DNA of 64,000 nucleotides from Aliiglaciecola lipolytica E3 (GTDB lineage Bacteria > Pseudomonadota > Gammaproteobacteria > Enterobacterales > Alteromonadaceae). Below the pieces are notes generated by a model. It saw only the letters and a program-made list of their open reading frames with translations. It ran no database searches and had not been told where the DNA came from. The translations under genes and the position numbers were made by a program. Below, piece by piece: positions 44,846 to 53,881 of this stretch. The DNA is taken from NCBI RefSeq assembly GCF_000314975.1, contig NZ_BAEN01000059.1, positions 124,001 through 188,000 on the forward strand. The letters run 5' to 3'. The number at the start of each line of letters is the position of its first letter. The first letter of the stretch is position 1.

Positions 44846-46207
44846 GTGGATAGAATATTAGTAGTTGATGATGACTTAGGTATCCAAAAACAGCTTAAAT
44901 GGAGCTTAAGCGATTACGAAGTAGTTTTTGCCGAAGATCGTCAATCAGCAATCAACCAATTGCGCCGATTCGAACCCAAAGTAGTGACACTCGATTTAGG
45001 TTTACCACCCGATCCGGCTAATGCCTCGGAGGGACTAGCGGCCTTAGAGGAAATTCTGGCGCTGTCCCCGCAAACAAAAGTCATCGTGGTCACAGGTAAT
45101 AATGACAAAGAGAACGCGCTTAAAGCAGTAGCTTTAGGCGCATACGACTTTTATCAGAAGCCAATCGATTCTGACACGATCCAGATATTAATTAACCGTG
45201 CCGCAAATTTATATAATCTCGAATTGGAAAACAGACAACTTGCCAAAACGTCATCTTCGATGAGCAAAATTATTGGCAATAGTGAATGTATCCAATTGGT
45301 TAGCCGTAAAGCGGAAAAAATAGCACAAACGGATATTAGTACGCTTCTATTGGGTGAAAGTGGTACTGGTAAAGAAGTATTTGCTCGCAGTATTCACGAT
45401 CACAGTTTACGCAAAGACAAACCTTTTGTTGCGATTAACTGTGCTTCGATTCCAGAAAACTTGTTAGAAAGTGAATTGTTTGGATATGAAAAAGGGGCAT
45501 TTACCGGCGCAAACAAAACCACGCTTGGTAAAATCGAAACGGCCCAAGGTGGGACAGTCTTCCTAGACGAAATCGGAGATATGCCACTTGGTTTACAAGC
45601 CAAAATGTTACGTTTTTTGCAGGAGCGAGTAATTGAACGAGTAGGGGGAAGAAGTGAAATTCCGGTCGATATTCGCGTTATTTGTGCAACCCATCGCAAT
45701 CTACAAGACATGGTGACAGAGCAAACTTTCCGAGAAGATTTATTCTACCGTGTGGGGGAAATTATCATTAGTATCCCGCCTCTTCGAGATCGGGAAAATG
45801 ACGTAATTCTGCTCGCGAAAACCTTTTTAAACCAATACAACGAAGAGTTTGGAACTAAGGTAAAAGGGTTAAGTGATGGTGCAGTGAAAGCTATGTTGCA
45901 GCACAAATGGAAAGGAAATATCAGAGAATTACAAAACAAACTTAAGTCTGCCGTCATTTTAGCTGAAGGGAGCACAATTCAAGCTGATGATCTTGGCTTA
46001 ATGGTTCGTGAAGATGGTGATGACGCGGTAGATAGTTTGAATCTTCGAGAAGTACGGGAGCTAGCCGAAAGTCGTGCAATTCGTCGAGCTTATTATCAAT
46101 CAGAAAAGAATATGTCGAGAACCGCCGAATTACTCGGTGTCACTAGACCAACCTTGTATTCATTGATTGATAAATACCATTTAGATGATATTAAAACAGG
46201 TGCGTAA
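44846..46207 (+). CDS. prsR: PrsR-type sigma-54-dependent response regulator
   Basis: 453 aa NtrC-family regulator. Receiver with D50 in VVTLDLGLPPDP; sigma-54 AAA+ domain with Walker A GESGTGKE (170-177), GAFTGA (217-222) and VFLDEIGDMP; C-terminal Fis-type helix-turn-helix at about 405-450 (RTAELLGVTRPTLYSLIDKY). The extended LGLPPDPANASEGL receiver loop is characteristic of PrsR. Start GTG 44846. It should drive sigma-54 promoters of PEP-CTERM/exopolysaccharide genes elsewhere. Confidence 0.92.
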   Translation: MDRILVVDDDLGIQKQLKWSLSDYEVVFAEDRQSAINQLRRFEPKVVTLDLGLPPDPANASEGLAALEEILALSPQTKVIVVTGNNDKENALKAVALGAYDFYQKPIDSDTIQILINRAANLYNLELENRQLAKTSSSMSKIIGNSECIQLVSRKAEKIAQTDISTLLLGESGTGKEVFARSIHDHSLRKDKPFVAINCASIPENLLESELFGYEKGAFTGANKTTLGKIETAQGGTVFLDEIGDMPLGLQAKMLRFLQERVIERVGGRSEIPVDIRVICATHRNLQDMVTEQTFREDLFYRVGEIIISIPPLRDRENDVILLAKTFLNQYNEEFGTKVKGLSDGAVKAMLQHKWKGNIRELQNKLKSAVILAEGSTIQADDLGLMVREDGDDAVDSLNLREVRELAESRAIRRAYYQSEKNMSRTAELLGVTRPTLYSLIDKYHLDDIKTGA

Positions 46208-46284
46208 GCATTAAAAACGATTAACTAGATTACCTCAGTAATACCATTCTGAGGGGATCTGGCTTAATTCAAACGCTGTTCTTA

Positions 46285-46860
46285 TCACCAAACTAATTGG
46301 GTAAAGTGTTTACGGCACATAGACTCATAGGTGTCATTGCCACCAACCTGAACTTGCGCTCCTTGTTTTACCGGGTTTCCATTTTCGTCCCAGCGAACAA
46401 CAAAGTTTGCCTTCTTACCGCAATGGCAGACGGTTTTTAGTTCGAACATTTTATCAGCCCACGCTAGCAGATAATGACTGCCTTCAAATGTTTCACCTAA
46501 AAAGTCAGTACGCAGACCATAGGCTAGTACGGGGATTTTGAGTTGATCCACTACTTTGGTTAACTGTTTTACTTGGGACTTGGTTAAAAATTGTGCCTCA
46601 TCTATGAATAAACAATCTATTTTTCCCTGCTCTGTCAGTTGGCTGATACGTTCAAATAAATCACTTTGTTGATTAAAAAGGTGTGCATCAGCTTTTAATC
46701 CGATTCTTGAAGCTACTTTGCCAATACCGTATCTGTCGTCAAGCGCAGCGGTGAAAATTTCAGCACGCATGCCGCGTTCTTGGTAGTTGTAAGCGGACTG
46801 CAATAATGAGGTCGATTTACCTGCATTCATCGCTGAATAGTAAAAATATAGTTGGGCCAT
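46285..46860 (-). CDS. tdk: Thymidine kinase
   Basis: Salvage kinase phosphorylating thymidine; cytosolic tetramer. 191 aa, type II enzyme. P-loop SAMNAGKST near the N-terminus, catalytic Glu in FIDEAQFLT, lasso region with zinc Cys pairs (VCHCGKKA and the late SMCRKH). Convergent with prsR; last of the minus-strand genes in this stretch. Confidence 0.97.
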   Translation of the reverse strand: MAQLYFYYSAMNAGKSTSLLQSAYNYQERGMRAEIFTAALDDRYGIGKVASRIGLKADAHLFNQQSDLFERISQLTEQGKIDCLFIDEAQFLTKSQVKQLTKVVDQLKIPVLAYGLRTDFLGETFEGSHYLLAWADKMFELKTVCHCGKKANFVVRWDENGNPVKQGAQVQVGGNDTYESMCRKHFTQLVW

Positions 46861-46934
46861 AACGCTGCTCTAATCGCTATAATTGAAAAATAGTTTGGTT
46901 AAATACTCGAGTTATTACATATTAACTTAGGTGC

Positions 46935-48893
46935 TTAATCTTGCGGTTGTTGGGTATCTATTCTTTCTACCCATTGGCGTAAATCATCATTTATCATAGG
47001 TTTTGCAAAAAGAAAACCTTGAAGATAATCCACTCCCATCTCACTTAGCTTTTCGGCTTCGTGCAGAGACTCTACGCCTTCAGCTACTGTCTTGCTGCCA
47101 AATTCGTTAGCAATAAACAGAGTCGCTCTAATAATAGCTTCACCACCTTGCAACATATTAAGTACAAAGGAGCGGTCTATTTTTATCGTATCAAAATTTA
47201 ATGTTTGCAGCTGGCTGAGTGATGAATAGCCGGTGCCAAAATCATCTATTGAAACCTGAACGTTTCTATCCTTAATTGCATTTAAGCGCTCTTTTACCTT
47301 CACTTTATTATCGGCAAACATAGATTCGGTAATTTCAAGGTGCAAACGCTCAGGTGCTAATTTGCTGGTTTTCAGTGCTTTGTCCAAGATATAAATAAAG
47401 TCATCATCTAATAATTGAATGATTGAAACGTTTACTGAAACTGACGCATTAGGGCTATGTTGCCATTGACTGGCATCAATACATGCGCGGTTTAACACCC
47501 ACGCTCCAATCTCATGGATTAAGCCTGACTGTTCTGCTAACGGGATAAATATATCAGGGCGAATTAACTCACTACCAAACTGCCAACGCAACAGTGCTTC
47601 GAATGACCAGGGTTGCTTGGTTTTACATTGCACAATAGGTTGATAGCATAAGTAAAGCTGCTTATTGTTAATCGCATTTTGCAAACCATCACGCAAATTT
47701 TCGATATTTTTAAGATTTTCAAATAAGTCGTGGGTAAACATTCTTGGCGACGTTAAATGCAATTTCTTTTGCTCAAACATGGCGAAGTCGGCCAATTGAA
47801 TTAGCTCAGTTTCGTTCGATGTATGCTCAGGCAACATGGCTATGCCAATAGTCGCGCTTAAATGAAGCTGGTTGGACATTATGTCTAATGGTTGCGATAT
47901 TCGTGCTTGCAGCGCATTTGCCACCGAAACAGCGGTTTCTTTGTCGGCGTAAGGTAACGCCATTAAAAATTCGTCCCCTCCCCAGCGACCTGCTTGATAG
48001 TCATTTGCGAACGCACCAATACGTCCCGCTATTTCAACTAAAACCGCATCACCAATTTTGTGGCCAAGGGTATCATTTACTTTCTTAAAGCCATTAAGAT
48101 CGATAAATAACAACGCGACCGAGTGTCCGCTTTGTATGCTTTTAGTTGATATTGTGGATAACTGCTCAATGAATGCAGAACGGTTAAAGAGTTGCGTAAG
48201 GGGATCAAGACTGGATAAGGCCCGGATTTCTTCCGTGCGTCGAACCACTTCTTTTTCTAGCGATTCGTTAGTCACATTTAACCGGCTATAGGCTTCAGAT
48301 AATTTTCCATGGACTTCATCAACTTGCGCTATTTCTTCGTGCATTTTCTCAATTAACTGAGTATTTTCATTGCGCAGTTTTATTGTGTCTTCCGTCATTC
48401 TTGCGGCTCTATATGCTGAGACGACAATTACAACGTTGTATAGCAAGCCCAAACAACCAATATAAAAGTGCAGATTTTCGCCAGAGAAAATAGCCATTAA
48501 TGAGACGGGAGTTAACAGTAGCACTGAAAATAATATTGCAGCTTTTTTATCACCCGCAATGACAGTTATTGCGCCGTTTGAGAGCGTACACAATACAGTG
48601 AAAGTGACAACTAATTCCAATGTATCCATACTGTCATAAAAGCCGACAGAGTAGATACACCACATCAATGCCACTGCGGTTATTCCTAACACTACCCGAT
48701 TTTTAGCCGAACGTGCATCATAGCGGGTCTTGTTCAGTTTGAAGTACCAGTAAGACCAATCAGCTAATCTGATTGTTGTAAGAATGGATACAGCTATAAA
48801 CCAAATGACTTTTAGACTAAAGGTATTAGGGGCTTCTAAAGCAAAAACCAAAAAAGCGGCAGTACAAAAACTACCAAATAAACCAAATAGCAC
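46935..48893 (-). CDS. Membrane GGDEF-EAL cyclic-di-GMP protein
   Basis: 652 aa from GTG 48893, perhaps 674 aa from an ATT at 48959. About five transmembrane helices in residues 1-165; a coiled coil at about 168-225; GGDEF domain with intact RWGGDEFL (305-309) and no RxxD inhibitory site before it; EAL domain with intact FEALLRW (432-434), DDFGTGYSSL and AEGVES. Both activities, synthesis and hydrolysis of c-di-GMP, are possible on motif grounds. The 22 codons upstream of the GTG are open, contain no ATG/GTG/TTG, and an AAGGGG site precedes ATT. Confidence 0.9.
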   Translation of the reverse strand: MLFGLFGSFCTAAFLVFALEAPNTFSLKVIWFIAVSILTTIRLADWSYWYFKLNKTRYDARSAKNRVVLGITAVALMWCIYSVGFYDSMDTLELVVTFTVLCTLSNGAITVIAGDKKAAILFSVLLLTPVSLMAIFSGENLHFYIGCLGLLYNVVIVVSAYRAARMTEDTIKLRNENTQLIEKMHEEIAQVDEVHGKLSEAYSRLNVTNESLEKEVVRRTEEIRALSSLDPLTQLFNRSAFIEQLSTISTKSIQSGHSVALLFIDLNGFKKVNDTLGHKIGDAVLVEIAGRIGAFANDYQAGRWGGDEFLMALPYADKETAVSVANALQARISQPLDIMSNQLHLSATIGIAMLPEHTSNETELIQLADFAMFEQKKLHLTSPRMFTHDLFENLKNIENLRDGLQNAINNKQLYLCYQPIVQCKTKQPWSFEALLRWQFGSELIRPDIFIPLAEQSGLIHEIGAWVLNRACIDASQWQHSPNASVSVNVSIIQLLDDDFIYILDKALKTSKLAPERLHLEITESMFADNKVKVKERLNAIKDRNVQVSIDDFGTGYSSLSQLQTLNFDTIKIDRSFVLNMLQGGEAIIRATLFIANEFGSKTVAEGVESLHEAEKLSEMGVDYLQGFLFAKPMINDDLRQWVERIDTQQPQD

Positions 48894-49099
48894 GTTTCTG
48901 TAAATTAAATCAGTTTTATCACGTAAGTTTGCTTGGGTGATCTCAAAAACCTTTTTAATAGTAGAACCCCTTGTAATATATCAACTTAACATCTCGAAAC
49001 TGCACGGCATTTGACTTAATTATAATATGATTTTTGCGCTAACAGGACTATAAAACTTAATACCCTTGAAACAAAGTCTAAATTGCTGCGTCGAACTAA

Positions 49100-50314
49100 T
49101 TATTTTTTCTTTTTAGGTCGTTTAATTTTCTTTTTCTCTGACTTCGGCTTTTTCTTTTTAACCGGTGGTTTCGCTTCTTTATTTTTAGGACGTAAATCTT
49201 CAATAACACGGCGCTTTAAGCGCTGTTTGGTATAACGTTCAATCTTGGCAATGATACCCATCTCATGTGCTTCTGCTAATGAAATTGCAGTGCCTTTTTT
49301 GCCTGCGCGGCCTGTCCTACCAATGCGATGTACATAAATATCTGCGCTACGCGGTAAATCATAATTGATTACATGACTGATGTTATCTACATCAATACCT
49401 CTAGACGCCACGTCGGTTGCTAACAATATGTTGATTTCACCGTCTTTGAATCGTTGTAATGCACTGTTGCGTTTATCTTGAGGCATTTCCCCTTGTAGCC
49501 AAGAGATAGAAAAGCCGTCTCGTTCGAGCATTTGTTTGAGTTGATTAAGTCTGTCTCTGGTTTTAACAAACACCACTGCTGACTGGATTTGATTGCTTAA
49601 TATGCTTTTCAGCAAGTTGTATTTATGCGCGGGATCATCGGCTAGATGAATCCACTGTAAGATTTTAGCGTGCTCTTTTCGGCTTGGGTTGGCTTCCAAT
49701 AATACTGGATTGGTTAGTAAATCTTTGGCAAATCTTGCAATACCAGCACCTTCAAGTGTTGCAGAAAACAACATGGATTGTTTACGCCAACGGGCTTCTG
49801 CCGCAATTTGATTTACAATTGCTGAAAACCCCATATCTAGCATACGATCAGCTTCATCTAGAACGAGGCTTTCAATATCTCGACAATCAAAACTCTCTTT
49901 TTCAATATGTTCAAATAATCTGCCTGGTGTGGCGACTAAAATATCTAAGTTCTTTTCCAGTGTTTCCCTGTCAGTGCCATAATTGATGCCGCCGGTAATT
50001 ACACCACACACTAAATCAGTGTGTTTTGTGATTTGTAATGCTTGCTCATAAACCTGCAGCGCAAGTTCTCTTGTTGGGGTTAGAATTAGTATCCTGCAGG
50101 AGCCGGGATGTTGTCTTGGGAAGTCCAATAAAAATTGACAGGCGGGTAGTAAAAACGCTGCTGTTTTTCCAGTGCCTGTTGGGGCATTGGCTAGAATGTC
50201 TTGTCCTTCCATTGCTGGTGGAATGACTAAAGACTGAATACTAGTTGGGGTGGAATATCCCATTTCGGCCACTGCTTGACAGAGTTTTTCGTCAAGTTCT
50301 AATTCTTCAAACAT
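49100..50314 (-). CDS. srmB: DEAD-box RNA helicase SrmB
   Basis: ATP-dependent RNA helicase acting in 50S ribosome assembly. 404 aa. All helicase motifs present: Q-motif region PTSIQ, Walker A APTGTGKT, PTRELA, DEAD, SAT, and motif VI HRIGRTGRAG. The tail after residue ~370 is almost pure Lys/Pro/Glu, an RNA-binding-type extension as in E. coli SrmB. SrmB rather than DeaD/RhlE is favoured by length and N-terminus (FEELELDEKLCQAVAEMGY). Confidence 0.9.
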   Translation of the reverse strand: MFEELELDEKLCQAVAEMGYSTPTSIQSLVIPPAMEGQDILANAPTGTGKTAAFLLPACQFLLDFPRQHPGSCRILILTPTRELALQVYEQALQITKHTDLVCGVITGGINYGTDRETLEKNLDILVATPGRLFEHIEKESFDCRDIESLVLDEADRMLDMGFSAIVNQIAAEARWRKQSMLFSATLEGAGIARFAKDLLTNPVLLEANPSRKEHAKILQWIHLADDPAHKYNLLKSILSNQIQSAVVFVKTRDRLNQLKQMLERDGFSISWLQGEMPQDKRNSALQRFKDGEINILLATDVASRGIDVDNISHVINYDLPRSADIYVHRIGRTGRAGKKGTAISLAEAHEMGIIAKIERYTKQRLKRRVIEDLRPKNKEAKPPVKKKKPKSEKKKIKRPKKKK

Positions 50315-50438
50315 ATTTTTCCGTAGGTGTAGAAGGCGATAAACGTAATTGCTGCAATTATAGAGGACTAATCTAGTTTAGGGCAGCGTTTATTCGATTA
50401 ACCTTTGTTGGCGGCGATGGAATGTATTGGTATAGCCT

Positions 50439-51671
50439 TTACAAAGCGACATAAGATTGCTTAAAGGTCTTGATAGCATTGATACGTTGTTCATCTAGCC
50501 GTAATTTGATGTTCTTACCTTCTGCGCCCGCTTGAATTATTGATTTTACGTCTACCTTGTTCGCTACCTCGTAAGCTTTCCACATAAAATCTGCTTGAGG
50601 GTAGCTGCGGTCTTCCAATCCTAATCGCCCTTTTGCGTCAGCAATACAAGCGGTTAATAAATCTTTAAAACGTTGCGGTTTACGCCAAGCGTCACAACGA
50701 TTAAACACTTTTAATACCGTGGCAGCGCGAAGCTCAAGTGCGCGATGGATGTGGGTATGATATTCACTGGTCATTATTGCCAGTTCTTTACAGTCATTGG
50801 GTACTTTTAAGCGATCACTTAAGGCCTGAATTGGTGCGACCCCTAACTCTTCATGTTCTCGATGGGATGGCCATTGAACTGGATCTGTGAGAGCTTTACC
50901 CAAATCATGTACCAATGCCGCATAACGCACCGCTAGATTATCACTTATTTTTGCTACTTGCTGGACCACCATCATAGTATGGATCCCAGTGTCAATCTCA
51001 GGGTGCCACTGAACAGGATTAGGAATACCCCATAATACGTCTAATTCCGGAAACCACACTTTGAGCGCACCACATTCTCTTAGCACTTCGAAATAAATAT
51101 CTGGTGTATCTTCTAGTAGTGCCCGTGACGTTTCTTTCCAAACCCGCTCTGGAATCAAATGATCAAGTTCTCCTTCACTCACCATGGCTTTCATTAACGT
51201 CATAGTTTCTGGGGCGATTTTAAATCCATAGGGATGATATCTGGCAGCGAATCTGGCAACTCTAAGTACACGCAACGGGTCTTCTGGAAAAGCAGGAGAA
51301 ACATGACGCAACTGACGAGTTTGTAAATCATTTTGACCATTAAATGGATCGATCAGTTCTTGTTGTTGATCTAATGCCATTGCATTAATGGTTAAGTCAC
51401 GGCGCTGGAGATCCTCTTCTAGCGTGACTTCTACACTGCTATCGACATCAAAGCCCGTGTATCCTTTGCCATTCTTGCGTTCAGTGCGAGCCAGCGCATA
51501 TTCTTCTTTGGTTTTGGGATGTAAAAAGACCGGGAAATCATTGCCAACTTGGGTAAATCCAGCTGCCAACATTGAATCGACAGTTTCACCAACCACCACC
51601 CAATCTTTGTCATGCACTTCGCGGCCAAGCAATTGGTCACGTACAGCCCCTCCCACCAAATAGCACTTCAT
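50439..51671 (-). CDS. cca: CCA tRNA nucleotidyltransferase
   Basis: Adds or repairs the 3'-CCA of tRNAs. 410 aa from ATG 51671 (MKCYLVGGAVRDQLLG), which matches the E. coli Cca start; the in-frame GTG at 51686 is less likely. Nucleotidyltransferase domain with the DKDWVVVG catalytic acids and RRDLTINAMA; a C-terminal HD phosphohydrolase domain with LVHDLGKA, as in E. coli-type Cca. Divergent from gspA. Confidence 0.96.
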   Translation of the reverse strand: MKCYLVGGAVRDQLLGREVHDKDWVVVGETVDSMLAAGFTQVGNDFPVFLHPKTKEEYALARTERKNGKGYTGFDVDSSVEVTLEEDLQRRDLTINAMALDQQQELIDPFNGQNDLQTRQLRHVSPAFPEDPLRVLRVARFAARYHPYGFKIAPETMTLMKAMVSEGELDHLIPERVWKETSRALLEDTPDIYFEVLRECGALKVWFPELDVLWGIPNPVQWHPEIDTGIHTMMVVQQVAKISDNLAVRYAALVHDLGKALTDPVQWPSHREHEELGVAPIQALSDRLKVPNDCKELAIMTSEYHTHIHRALELRAATVLKVFNRCDAWRKPQRFKDLLTACIADAKGRLGLEDRSYPQADFMWKAYEVANKVDVKSIIQAGAEGKNIKLRLDEQRINAIKTFKQSYVAL

Positions 51672-51790
51672 GGCATTATTACTCACTATTTATTTAAACT
51701 TAATATTACCTATAGTAAGCAGTCTTTGAGTTAACCACAAATAGTGTTACCTTATTCATCGCAAATATGGATTGGTCTATTTAAGTAAAT

Positions 51791-52693
51791 ATGTATCTTA
51801 ATTATTTTGGATTGTCTGACAACCCGTTTTCTATCGCCCCAAACCCTGACTATCTTTACATGAGTCCCCGCCATAAAGAGGCGCTGGCCCATTTAATTTT
51901 TGGTCTACGGGAGAGTGGGGGATTCGTGATGCTTACCGGCGAAGTTGGCACCGGCAAAACCACTGTGTCACGAAAGTTATTGCAGCAATTACCTGATAAT
52001 ACTCATGTCGCGATGATTTTAAACCCGACACTTTCAGCAATCGAATTATTGGCTACCATCTGTGATGAATTAAATATCCGTTATCTGAAAAAACAAGCCA
52101 GTTTAAAGTACTTTACCGACAAAATACTTACTAAGCTTACGACTAATCATCACAATGGAATTAATACCGTTCTAATCGTTGATGAAGCACAACATTTATT
52201 ACCTGAAGTGCTTGAACAACTGCGTCTATTAACTAATTTAGAGACAAATCGAGAAAAACTGCTCAAAGTGGTATTAATTGGTCAGCCTGAATTACAACAA
52301 TTGTTAAAGCGCAATGAGCTAAGACAATTAGCACAGCGCATAACAGCACGATATCACTTGCTGCCGTTATCGTCCGTTGAAGTTAAAAATTATATTTCTC
52401 ATCGACTGTCAGTGGCTAATGGACACGATCGAATTTTCAGTCAGCCAACCTTGCAGGCCATATATCAAATAACCGGTGGTATTCCCCGAGTCATCAACCT
52501 GTTATGTGATCGCGCGCTGACGCTCACGTTTACTAAACAACACCCTATCGTTCGTCGACATATATTTATCGCTGCAGCTAGGCAAATTTTAGGGGATGAT
52601 GTTGTTAAACAAAGACAAGGTAAGCAGTGGACGTTCATATTAGCCAGTAGCTTCGTAATAGCGATAGTTTTGGGCTATTTGGTGGGGCGCTGA
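51791..52693 (+). CDS. gspA: GspA/ExeA-type ATPase of type II secretion (short form)
   Basis: 300 aa. AAA+ ATPase domain at about 1-270 with Walker A TGEVGTGKTT and Walker B LIVDEAQHL, beginning with the family's NYFGLSDNPFSIAPNPDYLY, and one transmembrane helix at the very C-terminus (about 279-297). GspA/ExeA proteins are usually about 490-550 aa, with a periplasmic peptidoglycan-binding part after that helix, which is absent here; the length is like MshM. The gspB gene follows after 1 nt, supporting GspA. GspAB helps to insert the secretin through the peptidoglycan. Confidence 0.88.
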   Translation: MYLNYFGLSDNPFSIAPNPDYLYMSPRHKEALAHLIFGLRESGGFVMLTGEVGTGKTTVSRKLLQQLPDNTHVAMILNPTLSAIELLATICDELNIRYLKKQASLKYFTDKILTKLTTNHHNGINTVLIVDEAQHLLPEVLEQLRLLTNLETNREKLLKVVLIGQPELQQLLKRNELRQLAQRITARYHLLPLSSVEVKNYISHRLSVANGHDRIFSQPTLQAIYQITGGIPRVINLLCDRALTLTFTKQHPIVRRHIFIAAARQILGDDVVKQRQGKQWTFILASSFVIAIVLGYLVGR

Positions 52694-52694
52694 G

Positions 52695-53750
52695 ATGACC
52701 AAAATAATCAATATAGAACAACTTAAAACGGGCATGGTGATTATTAAAGTCACCGCTCAAAACGGCCCAGTGAAAATAAAAAAATCAGGTTTGGTTAGCA
52801 GTGATGAGATGGTCAAAGCACTGGCAGAAATGGGCGTGCAGGAAGTTGAAGTCGACCCAGATATGACGGTTGAAATCAAAAAGCCCAAAATTGCCAAATC
52901 TAAAACTCAGCAATTGGTTGAGGACACCAGTACATTAACCCAAAACATTGATCAGGGTATTTCTGAACAGTTTAATCGCAGTTTGTTTTTGCCATCAGTG
53001 CAAGAGTTGCCCGAAGCTTGGCAATACTATGGAAAAAAATCATTTGTTGTCAGCTTAGTCGTTATAGGCGGTTTTTGTTTAGGTTTAATCTTAGCTAACA
53101 TTAATAACTATACACATTTGCTTAGTACTCCTATCAACAATGTTGAGAATGTTGCAAAGGTTGATTCCGAAACATCAACTAATGACCCTCAACAAGTTCA
53201 ACAGCAACAAGCGACCGATAACGGAAGCAATGATATCGCAATGCAAACCTCTGAGCCTATCATTGAGAACGACATCAATGACTCTGAGCAGCTGCAAAGT
53301 GAACAGCGTTCTAATGACGTTATCCAAGCGCAACAATCAGAAGATCAAACTGAGCAATTACAAGCGCAACAACGAGAGGAAAAGGAACAGCTGGAAGCTG
53401 ATGAGGAAAAGAACATCCCACCTGAACTGTTGCAACGATTCAGAAATGCCCTAGCCTCTATTGGTGATGAAACGCCTACAGACCCGACAATTGATGCCGA
53501 ACCTATTCGAGATGTGCCCGCCGTTAATGAACTGCCAGCTTGGGTATTAACAGAACTACCTAGCTTAGCTTTTTCTACTCATATGTACGTTTCAACGCCA
53601 ACAGAAAGATGGGTTAGAGTAAACGGAAAACGAGCCGTAGAAGGGCAGGAGATAGACGACGGACTTATTTTAGTAGGAATCGAACCTCAGCATGTGATAC
53701 TTAAATTCAAAGGACAGGAGTTTAGTATGGATGCATTGTCAGATTGGTAA
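52695..53750 (+). CDS. gspB: GspB with an N-terminal DUF3391-like domain
   Basis: 351 aa. Residues 1-57 match the N-terminal domain of the neighbouring HD-GYP protein (25 of 57 identical without gaps; KTGMVIIKV, GPVKIKKSGLV, ALAEMGV). Transmembrane helix at about 116-135; a Gln/Glu/Asn-rich periplasmic linker at about 150-240; the C-terminal GspB domain at about 284-351 (TPTERWVRVNGKRAVEG, VILKFKGQEFSMDAL). Typical GspB starts with a short SxILDALxKxE helix, missing here. Partner of gspA, 1 nt apart. GspB localises or stabilises the type II secretin GspD. Confidence 0.85.
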   Translation: MTKIINIEQLKTGMVIIKVTAQNGPVKIKKSGLVSSDEMVKALAEMGVQEVEVDPDMTVEIKKPKIAKSKTQQLVEDTSTLTQNIDQGISEQFNRSLFLPSVQELPEAWQYYGKKSFVVSLVVIGGFCLGLILANINNYTHLLSTPINNVENVAKVDSETSTNDPQQVQQQQATDNGSNDIAMQTSEPIIENDINDSEQLQSEQRSNDVIQAQQSEDQTEQLQAQQREEKEQLEADEEKNIPPELLQRFRNALASIGDETPTDPTIDAEPIRDVPAVNELPAWVLTELPSLAFSTHMYVSTPTERWVRVNGKRAVEGQEIDDGLILVGIEPQHVILKFKGQEFSMDALSDW

Positions 53751-53782
53751 AATTACGGGGTACACTCAGCTAGTTCATTTGT

Positions 53783-53816
53783 TTCCGCCATTCCTGCACA
53801 GGCAGGGATGACGGAA
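53783..53816. repeat. REP-like imperfect palindrome
   Basis: TTCCGCCATTCCTGC and GCAGGGATGACGGAA around ACAG form 13 Watson-Crick pairs plus one G-T and one mismatch. The sequence type (CATTCCTGC...GCAGGGATGACGG) is that of dispersed extragenic palindromes common in bacterial genomes. It lies in the 131-bp gap between convergent gspB and the HD-GYP gene and may stop both transcripts. Only one copy is in the window. Confidence 0.6.
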
Positions 53817-53881
53817 GTCGATGTTTACCTGACTCTTGCTATTGTCTGCACGCTGATATTTTTGTTTTAGAACAACATTTC

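Noticed and set aside
46233-46254. Hairpin CCTCAG/CTGAGG between prsR and tdk as a terminator
   Set aside because: Only six pairs, 10-nt loop and no T-run on either strand.
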